From: Streptomyces sp. Ru71
Lineage (GTDB): Bacteria > Actinomycetota > Actinomycetes > Streptomycetales > Streptomycetaceae
Direction of reading: 5' to 3'
NCBI RefSeq assembly: GCF_002920535.1
Contig: NZ_PQSS01000027.1
Location: 23,756-87,755 of the forward strand
DNA: 64,000 nucleotides
Under the pieces are notes generated by a model, which ran no database searches, was not told the DNA's origin, and saw only the letters and a list, made by a program, of their open reading frames with translations. Within the stretch, counting starts at the first letter, position 1; each line of letters opens with the position of its first letter. The position numbers were made by a program, and so were the translations under genes. Below are positions 17,020 to 25,661 of the stretch, piece after piece.

Positions 17020-19260
17020 GTGGCAGCCCTTGCACAATGGTGTGTCCGACGGCGCCTGATCGCCGTTCTGCTGTGGCTCCTCGCCTTCGGCGGAGTCACC
17101 GCGGCCGCCGCCGTGACCGGCTCCGCCTACTCCAACGACTACGACGTCCCGGGCACCCAGTCGGGCCACGCCGCCGAACTGCTCCAGGCCGGCTTCCCCG
17201 GGATGGGCGGCGACAGCGACACCGTCGTCTGGCACACCACGTCCGGCACCGTACGCGCCGCCGACGTCGAGCAGACGATGACCCGCACCCTCGACAAGAT
17301 CGACGACCTGCCCGGCGTGGCCTCCGTCAGCGGCCCCTACAACGGCCAGGGCGCCGGCCGGATCAGCGCCGACGGACACACCGCCTACGCCACGATCACC
17401 TTCGACGCCCCCGTCGAGCACATCGCCGCCGCCGAGGCGAAGTCCGTGGTGGACACCGCCAAGGCCGCCGAGACCGACGGACTCCAGGTCGAGCTGGGCG
17501 GCAGCGCCATGGCGCTCACCAAGACCTCCGGCGGGCATCTCGCCGAGATCGTCGGGGTCGTCGTCGCCGCCGTCGTCCTCTTCCTCGCCTTCGGCTCGCT
17601 CGCCGCCTCGCTGCTGCCCATCGCCACCGCCCTGGTCGGCGTCGGCACCGCCTACGCCGGGATCGAACTGCTCGGGCACGCCATGACGGTCGCCGACTTC
17701 GCGCCCATGCTCGGCATGCTGATCGGGCTCGGCGTCGGCATCGACTACGCGCTGTTCATCGTCACCCGGCACCGAAGGGGCCTGAAACGCGGGCTCAGCG
17801 TGACCGAGGCGGCCACCAACGCCGTCGCCACCACCGGCCGCGCCGTCGTCTTCGCCGGCGCGACCGTGTGCATCGCCCTGCTCGGCATGCTGATACTGCG
17901 GCTGAGCTTCCTCAACGGCGTCGCCGTGGCCGCCTCGCTGACCGTCGTGCTCACCGTCGCCGCCTCCGTGACCCTGCTGCCCGCCCTGCTGTCGTTCATC
18001 GGCATGCGCGCCCTCAGCCGCCGCGAGAGGCGCCGACTGGCCGAGCACGGGCCCGAGCCGGAGCTGCCGACCGGTTTCGCGGCCCGCTGGTCGGCGTTCG
18101 TCGAGCGGCACCCCAAGAAGCTCGGCGGCATCGCCGTCGCCGTCATCGCCCTGCTCGCGCTGCCCACCCTCTCCCTCCACCTGGGCACCTCCGACCAGGG
18201 CAACGACCCGAAGACCTCCACCACCCGCAAGGCCTACGACCTCCTCGCCGACGGCTTCGGACCCGGCGTCAACGGCCCGCTGACCCTGGTGACGCGCGTA
18301 GACGGCGCCCAGGACAAACTCGCCCTGGACAACCTGGACGCCACCCTGCGCTCCACCCGGGGCGTCGCCTCGGTCACCCCCGTGACCTACGGGCCGGGCG
18401 GCGGCACCGCCCACCTCACCGTCGTCCCCGAGTCCGCGCCGCAGTCGCAGGAGACCAGCGAGCTGGTCGACCGGCTGCGCACCGAGGTGCTGCCCCGGGC
18501 CGAGGCCGGCACCTCCCTCGACGTGTACGTCGGGGGCGTCACCGCCTCCTACGACGACTTCGCCGGCGTGATCGTCGGCAAGCTGCCCCTCTTCGTCGGG
18601 GTCGTCATCGGACTGGGCTGCCTGCTGCTCCTGCTCGCCTTCCGGTCCATCGGCATCCCGCTCAAGGCCGCCGTGATGAACGTCGCCGCCGTCGCCGCCG
18701 CGTTCGGCGTCGTCGTCGCGATCTTCCAGTGGGGCTGGGGCAGCGAACTGCTGGGACTCGGCCGCGCCGGCCCCATCGAACCGTTCCTCCCCGTGATCAT
18801 GGTGTCGGTCCTCTTCGGCCTCTCCATGGACTACCAGGTCTTCCTGGTCAGCCGGATGTACGAGGAGTGGCTGGAGACCGGCGACAACCGCCGGGCCGTC
18901 CGTGTCGGCCTCGCCGAGACCAGCCGGGTGATCAACTCGGCGGCGGTCATCATGATCTCCGTCTTCCTCGCCTTCGTGCTCAGCGGCGACCGGGTCATCG
19001 CCATGTTCGGCATAGCGCTGGCCGCCGCCGTCGCCCTGGACGCCTTCGTCCTGCGCACCCTCCTCGTCCCGGCCCTGATGCACCTGCTCGGCGCCGCCAA
19101 CTGGTGGCTGCCGCGCCGGCTGGACCGGGTGCTGCCCCGCATCAGCATCGAGCCGCCCGAGTGCCGCGCCGCCCATGAGAGGCTGGCCGCTGCGACGGAC
19201 GCCGAGGTGGCGGACGTGCTGGCGAAGGAGCGGCAGGATGTACGCGATATCCCTGGGTGA
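17020..19260 (+). CDS. MMPL/RND family membrane transporter
   Basis: A 746-residue exporter of the MMPL type, whose actinobacterial members move lipids or drugs using proton motive force. It is a tandem duplication: each half has one N-terminal helix, a large extracytoplasmic domain and a block of helices. The paired proton-relay signatures are GVGIDYALFIVTRHRRG in the first half and GLSMDYQVFLVSRMYEEW in the second. GTG 17020 is chosen because GGGAG lies eight bases upstream and the membrane anchor then follows directly; a TTG at 16972 is possible. The acetyltransferase gene overlaps its 3' end by 23 bases. Cargo is unknown. Confidence 0.92.
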   Translation: MAALAQWCVRRRLIAVLLWLLAFGGVTAAAAVTGSAYSNDYDVPGTQSGHAAELLQAGFPGMGGDSDTVVWHTTSGTVRAADVEQTMTRTLDKIDDLPGVASVSGPYNGQGAGRISADGHTAYATITFDAPVEHIAAAEAKSVVDTAKAAETDGLQVELGGSAMALTKTSGGHLAEIVGVVVAAVVLFLAFGSLAASLLPIATALVGVGTAYAGIELLGHAMTVADFAPMLGMLIGLGVGIDYALFIVTRHRRGLKRGLSVTEAATNAVATTGRAVVFAGATVCIALLGMLILRLSFLNGVAVAASLTVVLTVAASVTLLPALLSFIGMRALSRRERRRLAEHGPEPELPTGFAARWSAFVERHPKKLGGIAVAVIALLALPTLSLHLGTSDQGNDPKTSTTRKAYDLLADGFGPGVNGPLTLVTRVDGAQDKLALDNLDATLRSTRGVASVTPVTYGPGGGTAHLTVVPESAPQSQETSELVDRLRTEVLPRAEAGTSLDVYVGGVTASYDDFAGVIVGKLPLFVGVVIGLGCLLLLLAFRSIGIPLKAAVMNVAAVAAAFGVVVAIFQWGWGSELLGLGRAGPIEPFLPVIMVSVLFGLSMDYQVFLVSRMYEEWLETGDNRRAVRVGLAETSRVINSAAVIMISVFLAFVLSGDRVIAMFGIALAAAVALDAFVLRTLLVPALMHLLGAANWWLPRRLDRVLPRISIEPPECRAAHERLAAATDAEVADVLAKERQDVRDIPG

Positions 19261-19801
19261 CGACGGCGCACGAATGCGGCCGCTGGAGCCCTGGCACGCC
19301 GAGGAGTTCCTGGCGCACCTGCAGCGGGGACGCGACTTCATCAACCAGTACGTCCCGTTCGGCTCCAAGGCCGTCGACGTCGCCACCGCCCGCGAGGCCC
19401 TCCAGCGGTACGCCGACATGCGCGCCGCCGACACGGCCTCGCTGCACGGGATCTGGCTGGACAACAAGCTCGTCGGCGGCGTGCTCACGCTGAACTTCGA
19501 TGCCGCCAACGGCACCTGCGAGGTCGGCTGCTGGCTGGAGCCCGCCGCGACCGGACGCGGGCTGATCACCCGGGCCATGCGGGTGCTGATCGACTGGGTG
19601 GTCGAGGAGCGCGGAATCCACCGCGTCGAATGGGTCGCCTCCGCGGGCAACACGCCCAGCCTCAACGTCGCCCGGCGCCTCGGCATGACCCGCGACGGCG
19701 TGCGGCGCTCCGCCTACCTCCACCACGGGGTACGGCACGACCTGGAGGTCTGGTCCGTCCTCGCCCCCGAGTGGCGCGAGGCGCGCGCCACGCGCGCGTG
19801 A
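19238..19801 (+). CDS. GNAT acetyltransferase, RimJ/RimL type
   Basis: A 187-residue N-acetyltransferase. RMRPLEPWHAEEF is the opening strand and helix, HGIWLDNKLVGGVLTLNF the central sheet, CWLEPAATGRGLITRAM the acetyl-CoA pyrophosphate loop (Q/RxxGxG/A in relaxed form), and VEWVASAGNTPSLNVARRLGM the Asn-containing end motif of RimJ/RimL enzymes. ATG 19238 has AAGGAG seven bases upstream and overlaps the MMPL gene, so the two are translationally coupled. The acceptor could be a ribosomal protein or a small amine; this is not known. Confidence 0.9.
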   Translation: MYAISLGDDGARMRPLEPWHAEEFLAHLQRGRDFINQYVPFGSKAVDVATAREALQRYADMRAADTASLHGIWLDNKLVGGVLTLNFDAANGTCEVGCWLEPAATGRGLITRAMRVLIDWVVEERGIHRVEWVASAGNTPSLNVARRLGMTRDGVRRSAYLHHGVRHDLEVWSVLAPEWREARATRA

Positions 19802-19866
19802 CGCGTGCGGCGGGGCACTGATCGACGTTAAGGGACCTCTCAGACTCCGTCCGTACGGTGCCGGGC

Positions 19867-20394
19867 ATGGCTACCAAGACTGAGGACCAGGCCGCGGTGA
19901 CCGCGGCCGACGAGGTGACGGAGACCGAGGAGGAGACACAGACCGGGCAGGGCACGCCGCAGACGGAAGAACAGGAGGCCGCGCCGCACGAGGGCGGCCC
20001 CTCCGGGGTCGGCCAGGGCGCCGGTGCCGTGGTCTCCGCCGGGCTCGGCGTCGTCTCGCTCACCGGCAGCTGGATGGGCACCGTGGCCTCCGCGCGCGAG
20101 TCGCTCATCGGCCAGCTGCAGACCTCGTCGTCCTCCGACGTGGCGAAGATGGTCAAGGAGGGCTACGGCGACGCCTGGCACGCCACGGCGCTGTGGGGCG
20201 GCCTGTTCGCGCTGTCGGCGCTGGTCGTCGGCGTGGTCGTCCTCGCCCGGCCCGCGTTCGGCGAGCCCGGCCGGCCGCAGGCCCCGTGGATCAGGTCGGC
20301 CGCCTGGGCGGGCGTCTCGCTCGGCGTCGTCGGCCTGCTGCTGGCGGTCCTGAAGTACACGGACGTGCTGCTGGGCCTGCCCGCCACGGGCTGA
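19867..20394 (+). CDS. Membrane protein with acidic N-terminus, unknown function
   Basis: A 175-residue protein I do not recognise. The first 50 residues are hydrophilic and rich in Glu, Thr and Gln (for example TETEEETQTGQGT). The rest holds three hydrophobic stretches: about 55-72 (VVSAGLGVVSLTG), 106-124 (LFALSALVVGVVVLA) and 145-163 (VSLGVVGLLLAVL). TACGGT seven bases before ATG 19867 suggests a leaderless transcript and supports this start over the GTG at 19858. It stands alone after the acetyltransferase gene. Confidence 0.82.
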   Translation: MATKTEDQAAVTAADEVTETEEETQTGQGTPQTEEQEAAPHEGGPSGVGQGAGAVVSAGLGVVSLTGSWMGTVASARESLIGQLQTSSSSDVAKMVKEGYGDAWHATALWGGLFALSALVVGVVVLARPAFGEPGRPQAPWIRSAAWAGVSLGVVGLLLAVLKYTDVLLGLPATG

Positions 20395-20405
20395 CCTCCG
20401 CCCTG

Positions 20406-20571
20406 GTCTTAGGCCCCCGGCAGTGCCTTACGCCGGTCCTCGGACCGCCTGCCCGCGTCTAAGGCCCCCCACGGCACGCAAGATGCGGAAGTCTCCCGAT
20501 GTGGCGGACCCCCCTGGGAGACGAGAGTTGAGGCATCGCAGCAAGCGAACCCACTCTCGTCTCACAGGGGG
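20406..20571 (+). promoter_or_regulatory. Structured 5' region with competing hairpins and direct repeats
   Basis: GTCTTAGGCCCCC (20406-20418) is repeated as GTCTAAGGCCCCC (20457-20469). GTCTCCC (20491-20497) can pair with GGGAGAC (20516-20522). An overlapping perfect 11-bp stem is formed by GAGACGAGAGT (20518-20528) and ACTCTCGTCTC (20553-20563), which ends two bases before the AGGGGGAC ribosome-binding site of the next gene. The two hairpins share bases 20518-20522, so only one can form at a time. A switch-like role is inferred. Confidence 0.5.
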
Positions 20572-20577
20572 ACACAC

Positions 20578-20763
20578 ATGTACGAGTACGAGGTCCAGCA
20601 GGCCCGCACCGCAGAACTGATCCGCCGCGCCGAGCAGGAGCGCCTGGTCCGTGAGGCCGTCCGCGCCCGCCGTGCCGCCCGCCACGATGCCGCCACACGC
20701 ACCGCCGAGGCGGAGGGCCATACCGGCCGCTCCCGCCGCCGCTGGTCCACCAGGGCCGCGTGA
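20578..20763 (+). CDS. Small charged helical protein, unknown function
   Basis: A 61-residue cytoplasmic protein, almost entirely alpha-helical by composition, very rich in Arg, Glu and Ala (for example TAELIRRAEQERLVREAV). It has no membrane segment. AGGGGGAC is placed seven bases before ATG 20578. The 5' region carries two mutually exclusive hairpins. Codon use matches real Streptomyces genes. A possible GTG start of the following regulator overlaps its stop codon, so the two may be linked in one transcript. I know of no defined function. Confidence 0.75.
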   Translation: MYEYEVQQARTAELIRRAEQERLVREAVRARRAARHDAATRTAEAEGHTGRSRRRWSTRAA

Positions 20764-20921
20764 ACGGCGTGACGCCGGGTGCGGGAGGCCGTACGGGGGT
20801 CGGCCACCCGCACCCGGAGAGATCCACCGAACCCCCTCCGCCCGGCACCACCCCGCACACCGGCCTCCCCACGGGGCCGGTGTTCGGTTTTCCGGCGGCG
20901 GCCCCGGCCGGGCTCCCGGTG

Positions 20922-20999
20922 CCGCCGGCTCCTGCCGGACGGGTGGCCGCTGCCGGGTCCCCGCCGGCCCCTGCCGGGCAGGTCGCCGCTGCCGGGTCG
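20922..20999 (+). repeat. Two tandem 39-bp units before the LuxR-type regulator
   Basis: 20922-20960 and 20961-20999 are imperfect tandem copies with 34 of 39 bases identical. In the regulator's frame each would encode PPAPAGxVAAAGS. The multiple-of-three length would be expected if this stretch were translated from the GTG at 20760, but it also occurs by chance. Confidence 0.7.
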
Positions 21000-21044
21000 T
21001 TGACCAGCGGTGTCGCTCTGCCCGGGGCGAAAAACGGTGCGTGG

Positions 21045-24000
21045 ATGTCAGAGCCTCATGGGATGCTCTGCGCCGTGGAGACCAAGTCCGTCAGTCCGGT
21101 GTTCGTCGGTCGTGCCGACGAGTTGGGGGCATTGCACGACGCGCTCGCCCGCGCCGCCGCGGGCGAGCCGCAGGCGCTGCTCATCGCGGGGGAGGCCGGC
21201 GTCGGCAAGACACGGCTGGTGGAGGAGTTCGCCACCGCCGCCTGCCGGCAGGGCGCCGTCGTCGCGCTCGGCGGCTGCGTGGAGATCGGCGCCGACGGGC
21301 TGCCGTTCGCCCCGTTCTCCGCCGCCCTGCGCGCCCTGCGCCGCGCACTGCCCGCCGACGTCGCCGCCGCGGCCGCCGGCCAGGAGGAGGAACTGGCCAG
21401 GCTGCTGCCCGAGCTGGGCGAGGCCGGCCCCGGCCGGCACGACGAGGAGGGCATGGCCCGCCTCTTCGAACTCACCGCCCGCCTGCTCCAGCAGATCGCC
21501 GCCGAGCGGACCGTCGTCGTCGCCCTGGAGGACCTGCACTGGGCCGACGCCTCCACCCGTCACCTGCTCGCCTACCTGCTGCGCACCCTGCGCTCCGGCC
21601 GCCTCGTCGTCCTCGGCACCTACCGCTCCGACGACATCCACCGGCGCCACCCCCTGCGCCCCCTCCTCGCCGAACTCGACCGGCTGCGCACGGTCCGCCG
21701 CCTCGACCTAGCCCGCTTCACCCGCGACGAGGTGTGCCGCCAGGTCGCCGGCATCATCGCCGGCGAACCCGACCCCGCCCAGGTCGACGACATCTTCGAA
21801 CGCTCCGACGGCAACGCCTTCTTCGTCGAGGAGCTCGCCGTCGCCGCCCACGCGGGCTGTTGTACCGGCCTCACCGACACCCTGCGCGACCTGCTCCTGG
21901 TCCGCGTCGAGGCGCTGCCCGAGAGCGCCCAGCGGGTCGTCCGGGTGGCCGCCGAGGGCGGCTCCACGGTCGAGTACCGGCTGATCGCCGCCGTCGCCTC
22001 GCTCGCCGAGGACGACCTCATCGAGGCCCTGCGGGCCGCCGTGAACGCCAGCATCCTCATCCCCACCCCCGCCGGCGACGGCTACGGCTTCCGTCACTCC
22101 CTGGTCCGCGAGGCCGTCAGCGACGACCTGCTGCCCGGCGAGCGCTCCCGCCTCAACCGGCGCTACGCCGAGGCCCTGGAGTGCGACCCCACCCTCGTCC
22201 CCGCCGACCAGCGCGCCATGCGCCTGGCCAGCTACTGGTACCACGCCCACGACCCCGCCAAGGCCCTGCCCGCCGTCCTGGACGCCTCCGTCACCGCCCG
22301 GCGCCGCCACGCCTACAGCGAGCAACTGGGCCTGCTGGAGCGGGCGATGGAGCTGTGGGACGCGGTCCCCGAGGACGTACGGGCACGGCTGCGGCCCCTC
22401 GACCACGCCGAGGCGTATCCCGCGTGCGGCTGCGACCCCGCCGGCACGCCGCTGCGCTACCTCGACCTGATGGCCGAGGCGGCCGTCGCCGGCCGGCTGG
22501 CCATGGAGCGCGAACGCGCCCTGAAGATCACCAAGCGGGCGCTGCGCCTGCTGGAGGACGACCCGGATCCGCTGCGCGCCGCCTGGTTCTGGAGCCAGCG
22601 CTCCCGCCTGGTGCAGGCCCTCGCCCGCGGCGACGGCTGGGACGAACTCGCCACCGCCCAGGAGCTGGTGCGCGGCCTGCCGCCGTCCACCGTGCACGCC
22701 GAGGTGCTCACCGTCGCCGCGGGCTGGTCGATGCTGCACAAGCCCGGCGCGGAAGCCCTCGCCGCCGCCGAGCGCGCGGTGCAGTACGCGCGCATGGTCG
22801 GCGCCCGGTCCATCGAACTCAACGCCCGGCTGACCCTCGGCGGACTCATGGTCGACTCCGGCGCCGTCGAGGACGGCCTCGCCGAGATGCGCCAGGTGCT
22901 GGAGCAGGCGGCCCAGGAGGGCGTGCCCAGCGTCGCCGGCCGCGCCTACGTCAACCTGCCCTCCGAGCTGGAGTCGGTCGGCCGCTCCCGCGAGGCCGCT
23001 GCCCTGCTGCGCGACGGCGCCGCCTACGCCCGCACGTACGGTCTGCTGGACTCCGAGTCATGGGTGTGGGGCAACCTGTCCGACTCGCTGTACTCGCTGG
23101 GGGAGTGGGACGGCGCCGCCCAGGCCGCCGAGAACGCCCTGAGGCGCGGACAGAGCGCCAAGCCGCAGGGCGCGGGTGCGCTGTGCCTGGCCCATCTCGC
23201 CCTCGCCCGCGGCGAGGTGACCGAGGCCGAACGCCAACTGCAGGCCGCCCGCGGCCACTTCGGCTCGCACGACCCGATGCCCCAGCAGTGGCTGCCGGTG
23301 GCCCGCATCGCCGTCGGCGTCGCCGCCGCCCAGGGCCGCCTGCCCGACGCCCGCGCGGAACTGGCCCGGGCCCTGGACACCGGCACACCGCCCGGCACCC
23401 AGCGCTTCGTCTGGCCCCTGCTGCTGGCCGCCGCCACCGCCGAGGCGGACGCGCTCGCCCTGCCCGTCGCGGCGCAGGGCCGCGAGCAGGCCCTCGCCCG
23501 TATCGCGGAGGCGGTCAAGAAGACCACCACGGGCGCCCCGATATGGCGAGCCCACGAGCAGTGGGTCCGCGCGGAACTGCTGCGCGCCGAGGGCCGGGCC
23601 ACCCCCGACACCTGGTCGCCCGTCGTCACCGCCTTCGAGGCCCTGGAACGCCCCTACGACCTCGCCCGTGTCCGCTACCGCCTGGCCGAGGCGCTGGTGA
23701 CCGAGGGCGGCGACGACGAGCGTGCCCGCGCCACCGAGCTGCTGCGGCTGGCGCACGCCGTCGCCGAGCACCTCGGCGCCCGCCCGCTGGCCGACTCGGG
23801 CGCGCTGCTCGCCCGCCGTGCCCGGCTGCCCCTGACCGGCCCGGCCCAGTCCCGGTCGGCGCCCGCCGACCCGGCCGAGGCGCTGGGCCTGACCACCCGG
23901 GAACGCGATGTGCTGCGCCTCGTCTCGGCCGGCCGCACCAACCGCCAGATCGCCGAGGAGCTGTTCATCTCCCCGAAGACCGCGAGCGTCCACGTGTCGA

Positions 24001-24104
24001 ACATCCTGGCCAAACTGGGCGTCTCCGGCCGGGGCGAGGCGGCGGCCGTGGCCCACCGGCTGGGCCTGTACTCCGAGGCCCTCACTGGGCGGGACATCCG
24101 GTGA
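21045..24104 (+). CDS. Large LuxR-family ATPase regulator (LAL type)
   Basis: A 1019-residue regulator. The AAA-type ATPase at the N-terminus has Walker A GEAGVGKT (about residues 48-55) and Walker B VVALEDLHWAD. The middle, from about 480 to 940, is made of helical TPR-like repeats. The LuxR helix-turn-helix is at the C-terminus (TTRERDVLRLVSAGRTNRQIA and SPKTASVHVSNILAKLGVSGR). ATG 21045 is chosen because VSPVFVGRADEL, the usual beginning of this class, then lies near the N-terminus and an AACGGT box is six bases upstream. The frame extends back to a GTG at 20760 with low-complexity Pro/Ala sequence. Its target genes are unknown. Confidence 0.9.
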   Translation: MSEPHGMLCAVETKSVSPVFVGRADELGALHDALARAAAGEPQALLIAGEAGVGKTRLVEEFATAACRQGAVVALGGCVEIGADGLPFAPFSAALRALRRALPADVAAAAAGQEEELARLLPELGEAGPGRHDEEGMARLFELTARLLQQIAAERTVVVALEDLHWADASTRHLLAYLLRTLRSGRLVVLGTYRSDDIHRRHPLRPLLAELDRLRTVRRLDLARFTRDEVCRQVAGIIAGEPDPAQVDDIFERSDGNAFFVEELAVAAHAGCCTGLTDTLRDLLLVRVEALPESAQRVVRVAAEGGSTVEYRLIAAVASLAEDDLIEALRAAVNASILIPTPAGDGYGFRHSLVREAVSDDLLPGERSRLNRRYAEALECDPTLVPADQRAMRLASYWYHAHDPAKALPAVLDASVTARRRHAYSEQLGLLERAMELWDAVPEDVRARLRPLDHAEAYPACGCDPAGTPLRYLDLMAEAAVAGRLAMERERALKITKRALRLLEDDPDPLRAAWFWSQRSRLVQALARGDGWDELATAQELVRGLPPSTVHAEVLTVAAGWSMLHKPGAEALAAAERAVQYARMVGARSIELNARLTLGGLMVDSGAVEDGLAEMRQVLEQAAQEGVPSVAGRAYVNLPSELESVGRSREAAALLRDGAAYARTYGLLDSESWVWGNLSDSLYSLGEWDGAAQAAENALRRGQSAKPQGAGALCLAHLALARGEVTEAERQLQAARGHFGSHDPMPQQWLPVARIAVGVAAAQGRLPDARAELARALDTGTPPGTQRFVWPLLLAAATAEADALALPVAAQGREQALARIAEAVKKTTTGAPIWRAHEQWVRAELLRAEGRATPDTWSPVVTAFEALERPYDLARVRYRLAEALVTEGGDDERARATELLRLAHAVAEHLGARPLADSGALLARRARLPLTGPAQSRSAPADPAEALGLTTRERDVLRLVSAGRTNRQIAEELFISPKTASVHVSNILAKLGVSGRGEAAAVAHRLGLYSEALTGRDIR

Positions 24105-24141
24105 GACGTACGCTGGACGGACCTGGCAGGGGGGAGGGGCG

Positions 24142-24336
24142 ATGTTCAACGCGTTCGAGGAACTGTTCGCGCCCGGCCGCAAGCACACCCACGACGAGCA
24201 GAACCGGCTGGAGCTGACCCGGGAGGACGTCGGCGACGGCGATCCCGGGCGCGGCCCGATAGACCTGGCGTCCGGCAAGGTGGTCGTACGCCCACCGCAC
24301 CCGGAGCCGGAGGAGGACGAGCCCGGGGAGCAGTGA
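24142..24336 (+). CDS. Small DUF6191-like protein
   Basis: A 64-residue hydrophilic protein. It begins MFNAFEELFAPGRKHTHDEQ and ends in a Pro/Glu-rich acidic tail. The central LELTREDVGDGDPGRGPIDL resembles small Streptomyces proteins grouped as DUF6191. ATG 24142 has GGGGGAGGGG about seven bases upstream. It follows the large regulator by 37 bases and may share its transcript. There are no catalytic motifs, and function is unknown. Confidence 0.75.
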   Translation: MFNAFEELFAPGRKHTHDEQNRLELTREDVGDGDPGRGPIDLASGKVVVRPPHPEPEEDEPGEQ

Positions 24337-24345
24337 GACGGCCGG

Positions 24346-25518
24346 TCAGCTCACCCGCAGCTCCAGGATCCGGTCGTCCCCGTTCTTCGGCTCGCCCCGC
24401 CCGTCGGTGTTGCTGGTGACGACCCACAGCCGGTCGCCGCCCGCCGGGACCACCGTGCGCAGCCGGCCGTACTCACCCCGCAGGAACGCCTGCGGGGCCG
24501 CCGACGCCCGCGTGCCCTTCAGGGGGATGCGCCACAGCCGCTGTCCCTTCAGCCCGGCCATCCACATCGAGCCCTTGGCCCAGGCGACACCGCTGGGTGA
24601 GGCCTCGTCCGTGTGCCACTGGGCGACCGGGTTCACATAGGCGGGGTTGCCGGAACGCCCCTCCGCGTCCGGCCACCCGTAGTCGCCGCCCGGCTTGATC
24701 GCGTTCAGCTCGTCCCAGGTGTCCTGCCCGAACTCCGAGGCGAACAGCCGCTGGCGGTCGTCCCAGGCCAGGCCCTGCACATTGCGGTGGCCGTAGGAAT
24801 ACACCGGGGAGTCGGGGAAGGGGTTGCCCGGCGCGGGCTCACCCTCGGGCGTGAGCCGCAGGATCTTCCCGCCCAGGGACTCCTTGTCCTGGGCGAGCCC
24901 CCGCTCCCCGCTCTCACCCGTACCGGCGTACAGCATCCTGTCCGGCCCGAACGCGATCCGCCCGCCGTTGTGGATGATCCCCTTCGGTATCCCCTTGAAC
25001 ACCGTGTCCGGGGCGCCCAGCTGCTCGCCCTCCGGCCGCTTGTCGTCGTACAGCACGCGGGCGATGCGGTTGTCCGAGGCGGAGGTGAAGTAGGCGTAGA
25101 TCATGTGGTCCGAGGCGTAGTCCGGGGAGAGCGCGATGCCCAGCAGCCCGCCCTCGCCGGCCGCCGCCACCCCGGACACCTCGCCCAGCTCGGTCTTCGT
25201 CCCCGTCTCCGGGTCGACGCGGGTGATCGTCCCCTGGTCCCGCGAGGAGACCAGCAGGTCGCCGTCCGGCAGCGGGGCGAGGCCCCACGGGGAGTCCAGC
25301 CCGGTCGCGACCGTACGCAGCACCTTCACGGTGCCCTTGGCGGGCGGCGCGGACTCACCGGGCGAGGCGGACGCGGCGGGGGAGGAGGGGTGCGGGGCCG
25401 CGCTGCCGGACGCCGGAGCCGTCCTGCCCGGGCCGTTCCCGTCGGCGGAACAACCGGCTGTCACCATCAGCGCCGCCGTGGCCAACACGGCCGACACAGC
25501 TCGACGTTGCACGATCAT
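24346..25518 (-). CDS. PQQ-type sugar dehydrogenase-like lipoprotein
   Basis: A 390-residue secreted lipoprotein. The signal peptide ends in the lipobox VTAGC at residues 19-23, followed by a Ser/Pro/Ala-rich linker to about residue 60. The six-bladed beta propeller of the soluble glucose dehydrogenase family (GSDH) follows. Recognisable segments are GLDSPWGLAPLPDGDLLVS, GEGGLLGIALSPDY, HNGGRIAFGPDRMLYAGTGE, YGHRNVQGLAW and PGGDYGWPD. The HNGGRIAF and GHRN motifs are the usual cofactor and substrate contacts. It probably oxidises sugars on the outer face of the membrane. It converges with the small gene ending at 24336. Confidence 0.88.
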   Translation of the reverse strand: MIVQRRAVSAVLATAALMVTAGCSADGNGPGRTAPASGSAAPHPSSPAASASPGESAPPAKGTVKVLRTVATGLDSPWGLAPLPDGDLLVSSRDQGTITRVDPETGTKTELGEVSGVAAAGEGGLLGIALSPDYASDHMIYAYFTSASDNRIARVLYDDKRPEGEQLGAPDTVFKGIPKGIIHNGGRIAFGPDRMLYAGTGESGERGLAQDKESLGGKILRLTPEGEPAPGNPFPDSPVYSYGHRNVQGLAWDDRQRLFASEFGQDTWDELNAIKPGGDYGWPDAEGRSGNPAYVNPVAQWHTDEASPSGVAWAKGSMWMAGLKGQRLWRIPLKGTRASAAPQAFLRGEYGRLRTVVPAGGDRLWVVTSNTDGRGEPKNGDDRILELRVS

Positions 25519-25602
25519 GGTCCCTTCACCCGACGACCCCTACCTGTCATACACCGCCGCCGTGTCCGCTGCCCCGGGGTAGCACGATTCCCCGCACCCA
25601 CC

Positions 25603-25646
25603 CAGGGGCGCGGGGAACTGCGCGACCAGCCACGACGAACCCGCGG
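25603..25646 (+). repeat. Copy A of the intergenic 40-bp core repeat
   Basis: The core AGGGGCGCGGGGAACTGCGC followed by GACCAGCCACGACG lies between the sugar dehydrogenase and the aldo/keto reductase genes. Three more copies occur in the window near 39313, 43761 and 55274. I recall the same phrase from many Streptomyces intergenic regions. Confidence 0.85.
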
Positions 25647-25661
25647 ACGACCTACGACCCC

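Noticed and set aside
16720..19686. A 988-codon open frame on the minus strand across the MMPL gene
   Set aside because: It is an antisense shadow: composition is Gly/Arg/Asp/His-rich without domain motifs, and the plus strand has clear MMPL signatures.
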